Origin: Curtobacterium sp. VKM Ac-1376
Lineage (GTDB): Bacteria; Actinomycetota; Actinomycetes; Actinomycetales; Microbacteriaceae
Direction of reading: 5' to 3'
Length of the DNA: 64,000 bases
NCBI RefSeq assembly: GCF_015351025.1
Contig: NZ_JADKRV010000001.1
Coordinates: forward strand, 434,001 to 498,000
The position numbers and the translations under genes were made by a program. Shown here in pieces: positions 42,907 to 50,720 of the stretch (positions within the stretch are counted from its first letter, which is position 1; each line of letters begins with the position of its first letter). The notes under the pieces are model-generated. The model saw nothing but the letters and a program-made list of their open reading frames with translations. It was not told the origin of the DNA and ran no database searches.

Positions 42907-44310
42907 GTGACCACCAGCAGCGAGCACCGGCAGATCCGCTTCAACGCGTTCGACATGAACTGCGTCGCGCACCAGTCCTCCGGGCTGTGGCGGCACCCGC
43001 GCGACCGGTCGCGGGACTACCGCGACCTGACCTACTGGACGGACCTGGCGAAGACGCTCGAGCGCGGCGCGTTCGACGGGATCTTCATCGCCGACGTCCT
43101 GGGGACGTACGACGTGTACGGCGGCTCGAACGAGGCCGCGCTCCGCACCGGATCCCAGGTGCCCGTGAACGACCCGATCCTGCTCGTGTCGGCGATGGCC
43201 TCGGTCACCGAGCACCTGGGCTTCGGCATCACGGCCGGCACCGCCTACGAGCACCCGTACCCGTTCGCCCGGCGGATGTCGACGCTCGACCACCTGACGA
43301 AGGGCCGCGTCGGCTGGAACGTCGTCACCGGGTACCTGCCGAGTGCCGCGCGGAACATGGGGCAGTCGGACCAACTGTCGCACGACGACCGGTACGACGT
43401 GGCGGACGAGTACCTCGAGGTCCTCTACAAGCTGTGGGAAGGGTCGTGGGAGGACGACGCCGTCGTCGCGGACCGCGAGGCCGGCGTGTTCACGGACCCG
43501 TCGAAGGTGCACCCGATCGAGCACCACGGCGTGCACTTCGACGTGCCGGGCATCCACCTGTCCGAGCCGTCCGTGCAGCGCACGCCCGTCATCTACCAGG
43601 CGGGCGCGTCACCGCGCGGGATCCGCTTCGCCGCGGAGAACGCGGAGGCGGTCTTCGTGGGCGCCCCGACGCTCGAGCAGCTCACGTCGACCGTCGCGAA
43701 GGTCCGGGACGCCCTGGAGGCAGCTGGTCGCGACCGGTACGCCGCTCGCATCTACACGCTGCTCACCGTCATCACGGACGCCACCGACGAGCTGGCCCAG
43801 GCCAAGTACGAGGACTACCTGTCGTACGCGTCCGAACTCGGGGCGCTCGTGCTCAACTCCGGCTGGATGGGCGTCGACCTGTCGCAGTGGGACCCGGACC
43901 AGCCGCTCGGCGACGTCGAGTCGAACGCCATCCAGTCGGCGGCGGCGAACGTCGCGGCCGCGACCGGCGAGGACGGCTCGAACTGGACGATCCGCGACCT
44001 CGCCCGGCAGACGGCGATCGGTGGACTCGGCCCGGTGGCGGTCGGTGGAGGAGCGACGATCGCCGACCGGCTGCAGGAAATCCAGGAGCTGACCGACGTC
44101 GACGGGTTCAACCTGGCGTACGCTGTGACCCCGGGCACCTGGGAGGACGTCATCGAGTTCGTGATCCCGGAGCTCCGTGCCCGCGGGGCCTACCCGGACG
44201 AGTACGAGCCGGGGTCGCTCCGTCAGAAACTGCACGGCCGCGGGGACCGGCTGCCCGACGAGCACCGCGGGGCCTCGTTCAGGATCGGGAGCCGCGCGGT
44301 CGTAGGCTGA
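42907..44310 (+). CDS. NtaA/SnaA/DszA-type flavin-dependent monooxygenase
   Basis: The 467-residue protein belongs to the bacterial luciferase-like (LLM) group using reduced FMN from a separate reductase. Marks include FDGIFIADVLGTYDVYGG, RVGWNVVTGYLPSAARN near residue 140 and YQAGASPRGIRFAAENAEAVF. Known members oxidise aminopolycarboxylates, sulfonates or sulfur heterocycles. GTG 42907 has TAGCGT eight bases upstream, longer spacing than other leaderless genes; an in-frame GTG at 42883 is possible. No reductase is adjacent. Confidence 0.88.
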   Translation: MTTSSEHRQIRFNAFDMNCVAHQSSGLWRHPRDRSRDYRDLTYWTDLAKTLERGAFDGIFIADVLGTYDVYGGSNEAALRTGSQVPVNDPILLVSAMASVTEHLGFGITAGTAYEHPYPFARRMSTLDHLTKGRVGWNVVTGYLPSAARNMGQSDQLSHDDRYDVADEYLEVLYKLWEGSWEDDAVVADREAGVFTDPSKVHPIEHHGVHFDVPGIHLSEPSVQRTPVIYQAGASPRGIRFAAENAEAVFVGAPTLEQLTSTVAKVRDALEAAGRDRYAARIYTLLTVITDATDELAQAKYEDYLSYASELGALVLNSGWMGVDLSQWDPDQPLGDVESNAIQSAAANVAAATGEDGSNWTIRDLARQTAIGGLGPVAVGGGATIADRLQEIQELTDVDGFNLAYAVTPGTWEDVIEFVIPELRARGAYPDEYEPGSLRQKLHGRGDRLPDEHRGASFRIGSRAVVG

Positions 44311-44314
44311 TCGG

Positions 44315-44806
44315 GTGATCGAGTCGTCCGTGGTCGTGCGTCCTGCGACCGTGGACGAGACCGACACCTGCATCGACCTGTGGGCAGCAGCCGTCGCCGC
44401 GCGTGACGGTGTCGCCGAGCACCCGGCGGTGCGGGAGCGTGCGCGGCAGAAGTTCGCAGCCGAGCACGTCGCCTGGCTGGTGGCACCCGGGGCCGACGGG
44501 GCGCTCGACGGGTTCGTGCTCGTCACGGCACCGGGCACCGGGCGGTCGACGGACCCGGCGGACGCCGCCTACCTGTCGCTGCTCGCGGTGTGCCCGGGGC
44601 TGCAGGCCCGCGGGGTCGGCCGGTCCCTGCTCGCCGAGGCCGTCCACGATGCCCGCGCCGCCGGGCACCCGCGCGTGGTGCTGCACGTGCTCGGCGACAA
44701 CGACCGCGCCGTGCGGATGTACGAGGCGGGTGGCTTCGTCGCGACGGGCGACGAGTTCGCGCACGCCCTGACCGGCGTCACGACACGCGTCTTCGTCACG
44801 GGCTGA
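44315..44806 (+). CDS. GNAT-family N-acetyltransferase
   Basis: Acetyltransferase of 163 residues: YLSLLAVCPGLQARGVGRSL near residue 90 is the acetyl-CoA site and VRMYEAGGFVATG the late motif. TAGGCT (44303-44308) ends six bases before GTG 44315, so a separate leaderless promoter lies at the end of the monooxygenase gene. Substrate unknown. Confidence 0.88.
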   Translation: MIESSVVVRPATVDETDTCIDLWAAAVAARDGVAEHPAVRERARQKFAAEHVAWLVAPGADGALDGFVLVTAPGTGRSTDPADAAYLSLLAVCPGLQARGVGRSLLAEAVHDARAAGHPRVVLHVLGDNDRAVRMYEAGGFVATGDEFAHALTGVTTRVFVTG

Positions 44807-44811
44807 CGGCG

Positions 44812-45567
44812 TTACCGGACCGGTGTCCAGGCGGGGAACGTGGCCGAGCGCCCGTCACCGGACGACGTGCGGGTGATCCGTCGCTGCACCCATGGCAGGA
44901 CGTACTCGCGGTAGTAGCGGAGCTCCTCGCCGAGTCGTGCCCTGGCCGTCCCCGCGTCAGCGGGTTCGACCGGCGCAGGGCCGTCCATCACGGCGTGCAG
45001 CGCCAGGTCGGCGACGCGCTGGTGGCCGGTGGCGTTCATGTGCAGCCGGTCGTCCGACCAGAACTCCGCACGGCGCAGGTGCGGGTCGCGCGAGACGTCG
45101 ACGAACGGCAGGTCGTGGCGTTGCGCGATTTCGCCAAGGGCATCGGCCCAAGCATCGCCGCGGGCGTTCACGAGCGAGCCGAGGGGCAGGCGGGCGCTGG
45201 GATCGGCGGGGCTGAGCAGGGCCATGCGGATGCCGCGTTCGCGCACGGTGACGACGGCCGACTCCAGTCGGGCTGCCAGCGCCGGCACGTCGAAGCGCGG
45301 GCGCAGCAGGTCGTTCCCGCCGGCGCAGAAGGTGATCAGGGTCGGCGCCGGGTCGAGCGCGAGGGCGGCCTCGAGCTGGCCGTCGAGGACCCCGGCGAGC
45401 AGTCGGCCACGGACGGCCAGGTTCGCGTACGAGACGTCGGCGGCCGAGGCTCCGGCCATCGCGCTCGCGAGTCGTCCGGTCCAGCCGGGGAACGGAGCGG
45501 GTCCGGCGTCGCCGATGCCCTCCGAGAAGCTGTCGCCGATCGCGACGTAGCGGATGGTGTCGTGCAT
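44812..45567 (-). CDS. SGNH/GDSL hydrolase
   Basis: Esterase-type hydrolase of 251 residues without a signal peptide. Block I is YVAIGDSFSEGIGD at residues 7-20 with the nucleophile Ser, block III TFCAGGNDLL, and block V DRLHMNATGHQRVAD with the catalytic Asp/His pair near residue 190. Such proteins deacetylate sugars or cleave lipids; the substrate is open. I chose ATG 45567 because block I follows directly. It converges on the GNAT gene with five bases between stops. Confidence 0.9.
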   Translation of the reverse strand: MHDTIRYVAIGDSFSEGIGDAGPAPFPGWTGRLASAMAGASAADVSYANLAVRGRLLAGVLDGQLEAALALDPAPTLITFCAGGNDLLRPRFDVPALAARLESAVVTVRERGIRMALLSPADPSARLPLGSLVNARGDAWADALGEIAQRHDLPFVDVSRDPHLRRAEFWSDDRLHMNATGHQRVADLALHAVMDGPAPVEPADAGTARARLGEELRYYREYVLPWVQRRITRTSSGDGRSATFPAWTPVR

Positions 45568-45623
45568 GCGCCCATCATCGTGCACACGCCTGTGCAGGTT
45601 CCCGGCGCTCGGCGCGAGCGTCG

Positions 45624-45672
45624 TGAGCAGAAATGGTCGGGTCGCCGTTCGGCACCCGACCATTTCTGCTCA
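45624..45672. repeat. Perfect 19-bp inverted repeat
   Basis: Arms 45624-45642 (TGAGCAGAAATGGTCGGGT) and 45654-45672 are perfectly complementary around an 11-base loop. It lies 29 bases after the amidase stop and before the SGNH gene. The AT-containing arm differs from all other hairpins here. It may be a terminator for the amidase or a regulator site for the SGNH gene. Confidence 0.85.
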
Positions 45673-45700
45673 TGAAGGGCTCATCACCCCCAGCGAACCC

Positions 45701-46630
45701 TCAGAGCACCGCCTTCGGCACCCGGTGCAGGGTGACCGAGCCGACGGCGGCGAACGGGTGCAGCGGGTCCGGAGCGACCGAACCCGTCGGGCCGCCGAGC
45801 TTCGAGTCGCCCACCGCACTGAGCACGGCGTAGGCGTCCTCGGCGGTCCAGCCGTGTTCGTCCACCAGGAACGCGAAGGCGTCCTCGTACCCGCGTCGGA
45901 CGCTCTCCTGCACGGGGTCGCCGAGCCCGACGAACAGCCAGTCGTCGGCGGTCTCGATGCGGGGTGCGCGGAGCACCGGGCCGCCCTTGACCAGGTCGAC
46001 GGAGGCGATCGCGGTGCCCTGGGCCTCGATGGCGACGAAGGACGACTCGCCCTCGGCCATCAGGGCGTGGATGTCACCGATCGACAGGAGCGCACCCGGC
46101 ACGCGAACGGGCAGGTACACGGTCGAGCCCGGCCGGGCCTCGGTGACGTCCATGTTGCCGCCCTCGGGGTACGCCGGCATGATCGTCGAGTTCTCGCCCT
46201 CGGCCGGCGCGGTCCCGATGCACCCGATCATCGGTCGCACCGGGAACCGGTGTCGGTCGGACACCTGCACCATCCCGTCCTCGATCGGGCAGCGACGGGC
46301 GAAGACCTCGTCGCCCATCACGTGCTGCAGCGCCCCGGAGCCGGGCAGGGACACCGACCAGCCGTGCGTGGTCAGCTCGATGGAGTGGATCGTCACGGCG
46401 AGCGTGTCGCCGGGCTCGGCGCCCTCGACGAACACCGGGCCGGTGACCGGGTTGATCGGTGCCTGCAGCTGCGCCATGTCGTGGTGCTGGTCGAGCTCGG
46501 CGTAGACGGCGTCGGTGGTCTCGAATCCGATGGCCTCGCCGGTGCCGGGGCGGATCCGCAGCACGGGCTCGCGGTCGGCGGAGAACCCGGGGCGGCCGAG
46601 CGCGTTGGGCAGGAGGTGGTCCGGGGTCAT
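45701..46630 (-). CDS. Acetamidase/formamidase-family protein
   Basis: Amidase of 309 residues, probably releasing ammonia from formamide, acetamide or a related short amide. VFVEGAEPGDTLAVTIHSIEL, CIGTAPAEGENSTIMPAYPEGGNMDV and GDIHALMAEGESSFVAIE are strong family marks. ATG 46630 overlaps the stop of the upstream amino-acid permease gene as ATGA, so uptake and hydrolysis are coupled. Exact amide unknown. Confidence 0.92.
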   Translation of the reverse strand: MTPDHLLPNALGRPGFSADREPVLRIRPGTGEAIGFETTDAVYAELDQHHDMAQLQAPINPVTGPVFVEGAEPGDTLAVTIHSIELTTHGWSVSLPGSGALQHVMGDEVFARRCPIEDGMVQVSDRHRFPVRPMIGCIGTAPAEGENSTIMPAYPEGGNMDVTEARPGSTVYLPVRVPGALLSIGDIHALMAEGESSFVAIEAQGTAIASVDLVKGGPVLRAPRIETADDWLFVGLGDPVQESVRRGYEDAFAFLVDEHGWTAEDAYAVLSAVGDSKLGGPTGSVAPDPLHPFAAVGSVTLHRVPKAVL

Positions 46631-48033
46631 CGTGCGTCCTCCGTCGTCGGATCTGCTTCCGAGCCGACCTCGGTGGAACGGCCGGTGCGTCGGTAGTACA
46701 GGAACACGGCCGCGCCGACGATCAGCCAGATGATCCCGCCGACCTTCGCCTCGACCGCCGCGTTGAGCAGCACGTACCCGATGATCAGGAACCCGACGAG
46801 CGGCACGACCAGGTGGAGCAGCCAGTTGCGCGACTTCCCCTTGACGATGTGGTGCACGAAGACCGACACGTGCAGGAGCATGAAGCCGAACAGCGCACCG
46901 AAGTTCACGAGCGACGAGATCGTGTCGATCTGCCCGACGAAGAACAGCACCAGGATCGCGGACAGCACCGAGACGACGATGATCGCGTTCTGCGGGACCT
47001 GACGGCCGTTGAGCTTGTGCAGGAACGCCGGCAGCTGGCGGTCGCGGCTCATCGAGAAGAGGAGACGGCTCGTCGCGGCCTGGGCGGCCATGGCGTTCGC
47101 GATGCCGACCGCGAGGACGTTGACGGCGAAGAACGCGGTGGCCCAGCCGCTCGACGACGCCTGCTCGACCACGGTGAAGAAGGCGTTGCCGGCCTCGCTG
47201 TCCGAGAACGAGTCACGGCCAGCGGCCAGAGCCGACGCGAGCCAGGTCTGCAGGATGAACAGGAACGCCACGATGACGAGCGCAAGGATCATCGCCGTGC
47301 CGGCACCGCCGCGGCGACCCGTCGACTCCTCGGACAGGGTGGAGATGCCGTCGAAGCCCAGGAAGCTCAGCACCGCGATCGACAGGGCGGAGGCGATGAG
47401 CGGCGCCGACACCTTCGCCGGGTCCCAGATCTGCTCCGTGCCGAAGGACGCGTCCGGGATCGTGCCACCGGTCAGGGCGACGATCGCGATGACGACGAAG
47501 ATCACCACGAAGACGAGCTCGATGAGCAGGAAGATGCGGTTCGCGAGCTTCAGCGAGGACACCCCGAGCAGGTTGATGACGGTGTTGATCGCCACGAAGA
47601 CCAGGGCCCACAGCCAGCGGGGCGTGCCCGGGAAGATGCCGACCATGCTCTCCGCCGCGAACACGTAGAGCAGCGTCGGGACGAGCAGGTAGTCGAGCAG
47701 GATCGCCCAGCCGGCGAAGAAGCCGGCGGTGGGGTGGATGCCGCGGCCGACGTACGAGAACACGCTGCCGGCGAGGGGGATCGACTTCGCCATCTGCGCG
47801 TAGGCCAGGGCGGTGAAGATCATCGCGACGAGGCCGACCAGGTACACCAGCGGCACCATGCCGCTGGAGGCGTTGTAGACGGTGCCGAAGATCGCCCACG
47901 GGGCGATCGGGACCATGAAGACCAGGCCGTAGATGAGCAGGTCGGTGGTGGAGACGGAGCGCTTGAGCTCCTGCTTGTAGCCGTAGGCCTCGAGCTGCTG
48001 CTGTGCGGAGAGCTCGCTGTGCTGCTGCGACAT
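46627..48033 (-). CDS. APC-family amino acid/amine permease
   Basis: Membrane transporter of 468 residues with about twelve segments. IYGLVFMVPIAPWAIFGTVY near residue 33 and FLGFDGISTLSEESTGRRGG near residue 230 are APC signatures. It resembles permeases for amino acids or putrescine-like amines. Coupling to the amidase gene suggests import of an amide or amine used as nitrogen source. No good ribosome site precedes ATG 48033. Confidence 0.9.
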   Translation of the reverse strand: MSQQHSELSAQQQLEAYGYKQELKRSVSTTDLLIYGLVFMVPIAPWAIFGTVYNASSGMVPLVYLVGLVAMIFTALAYAQMAKSIPLAGSVFSYVGRGIHPTAGFFAGWAILLDYLLVPTLLYVFAAESMVGIFPGTPRWLWALVFVAINTVINLLGVSSLKLANRIFLLIELVFVVIFVVIAIVALTGGTIPDASFGTEQIWDPAKVSAPLIASALSIAVLSFLGFDGISTLSEESTGRRGGAGTAMILALVIVAFLFILQTWLASALAAGRDSFSDSEAGNAFFTVVEQASSSGWATAFFAVNVLAVGIANAMAAQAATSRLLFSMSRDRQLPAFLHKLNGRQVPQNAIIVVSVLSAILVLFFVGQIDTISSLVNFGALFGFMLLHVSVFVHHIVKGKSRNWLLHLVVPLVGFLIIGYVLLNAAVEAKVGGIIWLIVGAAVFLYYRRTGRSTEVGSEADPTTEDAR

Positions 48034-48090
48034 GTCGGGTTCCGTTTCGGGTGGAGGGACGGGTGCGGCGGTGGGGCGGGGAACTGCGGT

Positions 48091-48126
48091 CTGGAGGCGC
48101 GGGGCGGGCCCGCACCGCGCCTCCAG
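48091..48126. repeat. GGAGGC-type palindrome, CTGGAGGC variant
   Basis: Perfect 12-bp arms (48091-48102 and 48115-48126) enclose 12 bases, between the end of the peptidase gene and the start of the permease gene. Confidence 0.75.
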
Positions 48127-48143
48127 GGGTGTTCGTGGCGGGT

Positions 48144-49049
48144 TCAGGACCCGTCGTGCGCGGCCAGGAACGCCGCGACGACGCGGCGGAACTCCGCCGG
48201 CTGCTCCAGGTGCGAGCAGTGGCTCGCACCCCGGAACACGTGCTGCCGGACGTCGGCGATCCGCTCGACGAACGGGGCCCACGTGGCGGGTGTGGCCTCG
48301 TCGTGCTCGCCCGCGACGACGAGGGTCGGTACGGCGACGCGGTCGAGTCGGTCGACGACGGTCCAGTCGCGCATCGTGCCGATGACGTGGAACTCGTTCG
48401 GGCCGTTCATCGTGTGGTAGACCGTCGGCTCCTGCTCCATCTGCTCCTCGGAGTCGACGAAGTCCTGTGGCATCGGGACGACGCGGCAGACGTGGCGCTC
48501 GTAGAAGACCTGCGTCGCAGCGAGGTACTCCGGGTCCTCGACGGTACCGGCGGTCTCGTGCCGGGTCAGGGCATCTTGCACGTCGGTGGGCAGCTGCGCA
48601 CGGAGCTCGGCGGCGCCGTCGACCCAGAGCTGCATCGAGGCAGGTGAGTTGCAGATGGCGAGCGACCGGAGTCCGGCGGGCTGCCGCACGGCGATCTCGG
48701 CCCCGAGCATGCCGCCCCAGGACTGCCCGAGGACGTGGTGGTAACCGAGGCCGAGGTGCTCCACGAGCGCCGCGTACTCGTCGACGAACAGCTGCGGCTG
48801 CCACGTGTCGACCGGGGCCTGCGGACGGTGGCTGCTCCGGCCGCAGCCGAACTGGTCGTGGTGGACCACGGTGCGCCCGGTCTCGTCGGCCAGGGCCGCG
48901 AGGTTCCGGAGGTAGTCGTGGGCCATGCCGGGCCCGCCGTGCAGGACGACGAGGGGCAGCGCGCCGGCGACGGGAGCGTCGGGCGTGGTGACCCGGTACC
49001 AGGTCTCGCCGTCGCGGAACGGCATCGTGGATTCGGTGATGCTGGACAT
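48144..49049 (-). CDS. Proline iminopeptidase-like alpha/beta hydrolase
   Basis: Alpha/beta hydrolase of 301 residues in the peptidase S33 group that removes N-terminal proline or other residues. HGGPGMAHDYL (oxyanion loop), HDQFGCGRSSH and nucleophile GQSWGGMLG are clear. The final histidine is in GASHCSHLEQP. Three in-frame ATGs exist; I chose 49049 because CATGCT, a leaderless -10 variant, lies seven bases upstream. An inverted repeat shared with the divergent GntR gene lies just beyond. Confidence 0.88.
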   Translation of the reverse strand: MSSITESTMPFRDGETWYRVTTPDAPVAGALPLVVLHGGPGMAHDYLRNLAALADETGRTVVHHDQFGCGRSSHRPQAPVDTWQPQLFVDEYAALVEHLGLGYHHVLGQSWGGMLGAEIAVRQPAGLRSLAICNSPASMQLWVDGAAELRAQLPTDVQDALTRHETAGTVEDPEYLAATQVFYERHVCRVVPMPQDFVDSEEQMEQEPTVYHTMNGPNEFHVIGTMRDWTVVDRLDRVAVPTLVVAGEHDEATPATWAPFVERIADVRQHVFRGASHCSHLEQPAEFRRVVAAFLAAHDGS

Positions 49050-49069
49050 GGGGGTCAGCATGGAGGCGA

Positions 49070-49093
49070 AAAAGGTCCCACGCAATACCTTTT
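49070..49093. promoter_or_regulatory. Inverted repeat AAAAGGT...ACCTTTT, candidate GntR operator
   Basis: AAAAGGT (49070-49076) and ACCTTTT (49087-49093) are perfect 7-bp arms ten bases apart in the 86-bp divergent gap between the peptidase and GntR genes. The AT-rich motif stands out from this GC-rich sequence. Confidence 0.5.
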
Positions 49094-49135
49094 CTGCTGC
49101 CTTAACGTGGTCGTAACAACTCGAAGGGGGCCCGG

Positions 49136-49867
49136 GTGTCCGATCGTGCGACCGAGACCCGTGTCGACGAGGTCGAGGACCGGCTCGTCACCGCCGTCGC
49201 CGTGGGGGAGTACCTGCCCGGCGCCGGCCTACCGCCGGAGCGCGAGCTCGCGGCGCTGCTCGGCGTCGCCCGGGTCACTGTCCGCGGTGCCATCGCGCGG
49301 CTGGTCGACCGTGGCCTGCTCGAGACCCGGCGTGGTCGGGGCGGCGGCACCTTCGTCCGGACGCAGTGGCCGGACACGTCGTCGGACGCCGTCGGCCGCG
49401 TGCTGCTCGCCCGGTGGGCGGCGATCCAGGACACCGCCGACGCGATCGCGCTGCTGCACGGGGCGCTCGCCGCGGCCGCTGCCGAGCGCGCGACACCGGA
49501 CGACGTCGAGCTGATCCGTTCACGTCTCGACGTCTTCCGCCGGGCCTCGTCAGGCATCGAGAAGCAGCAGGCCGACGCGGTGCTGCACCGCTCGATCATC
49601 GACGCCGCGCGGAACGACGCCCTGCGTACCGCGCTCGCCGGGCTGGAGTCGCAGATCTCGATCGCCGCTCCGGCGCACCTGTGGGGCACGGCCGAGGGCA
49701 TGGCGGAGATGGAGACCCGGGCGCTGCACGAGCACGAGGCCCTGGTGGAGGCGGTGTGCTCGGGCCGCGCGACGGAGGCCGGCACGATCGCGCGGCAGCA
49801 CGTCGGGATCGACGTCGAGCTGCTCGAACTCGCGGTGCGGCGGACGGGACAGGTGCCCCGGCACTGA
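49136..49867 (+). CDS. GntR/FadR-type transcriptional regulator
   Basis: Regulator of 243 residues: a winged helix at about residues 10-77 (GLPPERELAALLGVARVTVRGAIARL) plus an all-helical FCD-like effector domain with histidines in HRSIIDAARN and HEHEALVEAV that bind metal in relatives. GAAGGGGG precedes GTG 49136. It may control the divergent peptidase and permease-amidase genes; the link to the allantoin cluster downstream is possible but unsupported. Confidence 0.9.
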   Translation: MSDRATETRVDEVEDRLVTAVAVGEYLPGAGLPPERELAALLGVARVTVRGAIARLVDRGLLETRRGRGGGTFVRTQWPDTSSDAVGRVLLARWAAIQDTADAIALLHGALAAAAAERATPDDVELIRSRLDVFRRASSGIEKQQADAVLHRSIIDAARNDALRTALAGLESQISIAAPAHLWGTAEGMAEMETRALHEHEALVEAVCSGRATEAGTIARQHVGIDVELLELAVRRTGQVPRH

Positions 49868-49906
49868 GCAGGGCACGGCGCCCGCCCGGCATGCGCCGAC
49901 TGCTCG

Positions 49907-50470
49907 TCAGCCCACGGCGGGTGCCGGGATCGGGAACACGTCGTCCGACATCGGCCACGGCGCCCACTTCGGTCGCGGCGCGTGCAGCAGGTACGGCTGC
50001 GGCGTCGGGTAGCTGACGAGTTCGAGCGTCGACCCCCACGGTGTGCGCGTGTAGACGAACCGGTTCCCCGCCCCCGCCTCGTCGCCGCGCAGGTCGCGCG
50101 GGTCGGAGTTCCTGGTGCCGCCGGCCGCCTCGACCCGGGCGAGCGTGTGGTCCAGGTCGTCGGCGTAGATCGCCAGGTGCTGCCAGCCCAGGTCGGACGG
50201 GTGCGCCGGGTTCCGCTGCTCCGGGCCGAGGTACTCGAACAGCTCGAGTCCGGGGCCCTCCGGCAGCGCGAGCATCCGCATGGCTCCCTGCGCCATCGTG
50301 CTCGGGATGCCGAGGTAGTCGTGCGCCTCGGGACTGCTGTTCGGCGCCTCGTGCCGCCGCCGCATGTCGTACAGGACGACGGCGTCGAACGCCGCCTCGA
50401 AGAACGCCGTTGCTGCGTCGATGTCCGGCACCGTGACGCCCACGTGGTCGATCCTGATTCCCCTGGTCAT
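49907..50470 (-). CDS. VOC-superfamily ring-cleavage-like protein
   Basis: The 187-residue protein has paired VOC modules: IRIDHVGVTVPDIDAATAFFE at the start, GWQHLAIYADDLDHTLARVE in the middle, and TPWGSTLELVSYP near the end with a metal-binding glutamate. Extradiol dioxygenases, epimerases and glyoxalases share this pattern. ATG 50470 begins directly before the first module. No partner gene suggests the substrate. Confidence 0.85.
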   Translation of the reverse strand: MTRGIRIDHVGVTVPDIDAATAFFEAAFDAVVLYDMRRRHEAPNSSPEAHDYLGIPSTMAQGAMRMLALPEGPGLELFEYLGPEQRNPAHPSDLGWQHLAIYADDLDHTLARVEAAGGTRNSDPRDLRGDEAGAGNRFVYTRTPWGSTLELVSYPTPQPYLLHAPRPKWAPWPMSDDVFPIPAPAVG

Positions 50471-50582
50471 GCTCGATTCGTACCACCGCGCGCTCGCGCC
50501 CTCCGGTCCGTGCGTGCTCCGTGCGACATCGGTGCGGCAAGCCGCAGAGCGGTCCCGGACGGTGGGTGAACACGTCGAGCGG

Positions 50583-50604
50583 ACCGTTTCGGAACGGTCG
50601 TTCC
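50583..50604. promoter_or_regulatory. Candidate allantoin-cluster operator upstream of the NCS1 gene
   Basis: ACCGTTTCGGAACGGT (50583-50598) and GGAACGGTCGTTCC (50591-50604) are overlapping palindromes. The core AACGGTCGTTCC matches AACGATCGTTCC at 54569-54580, before the aminotransferase gene of the same pathway. A downstream TAGCTT (50667-50672) could be the -10 of the permease. Confidence 0.55.
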
Positions 50605-50720
50605 AGGACGGGGCGCGGGACACACGACCGTTACACGAGGGAAACGACGGGGGCGAAGTGGCTCCGTAGCTTCGTGCTCAAGCACGCACCGCCCCGCTTC
50701 CCACTCCCTCGGAGGACGCC

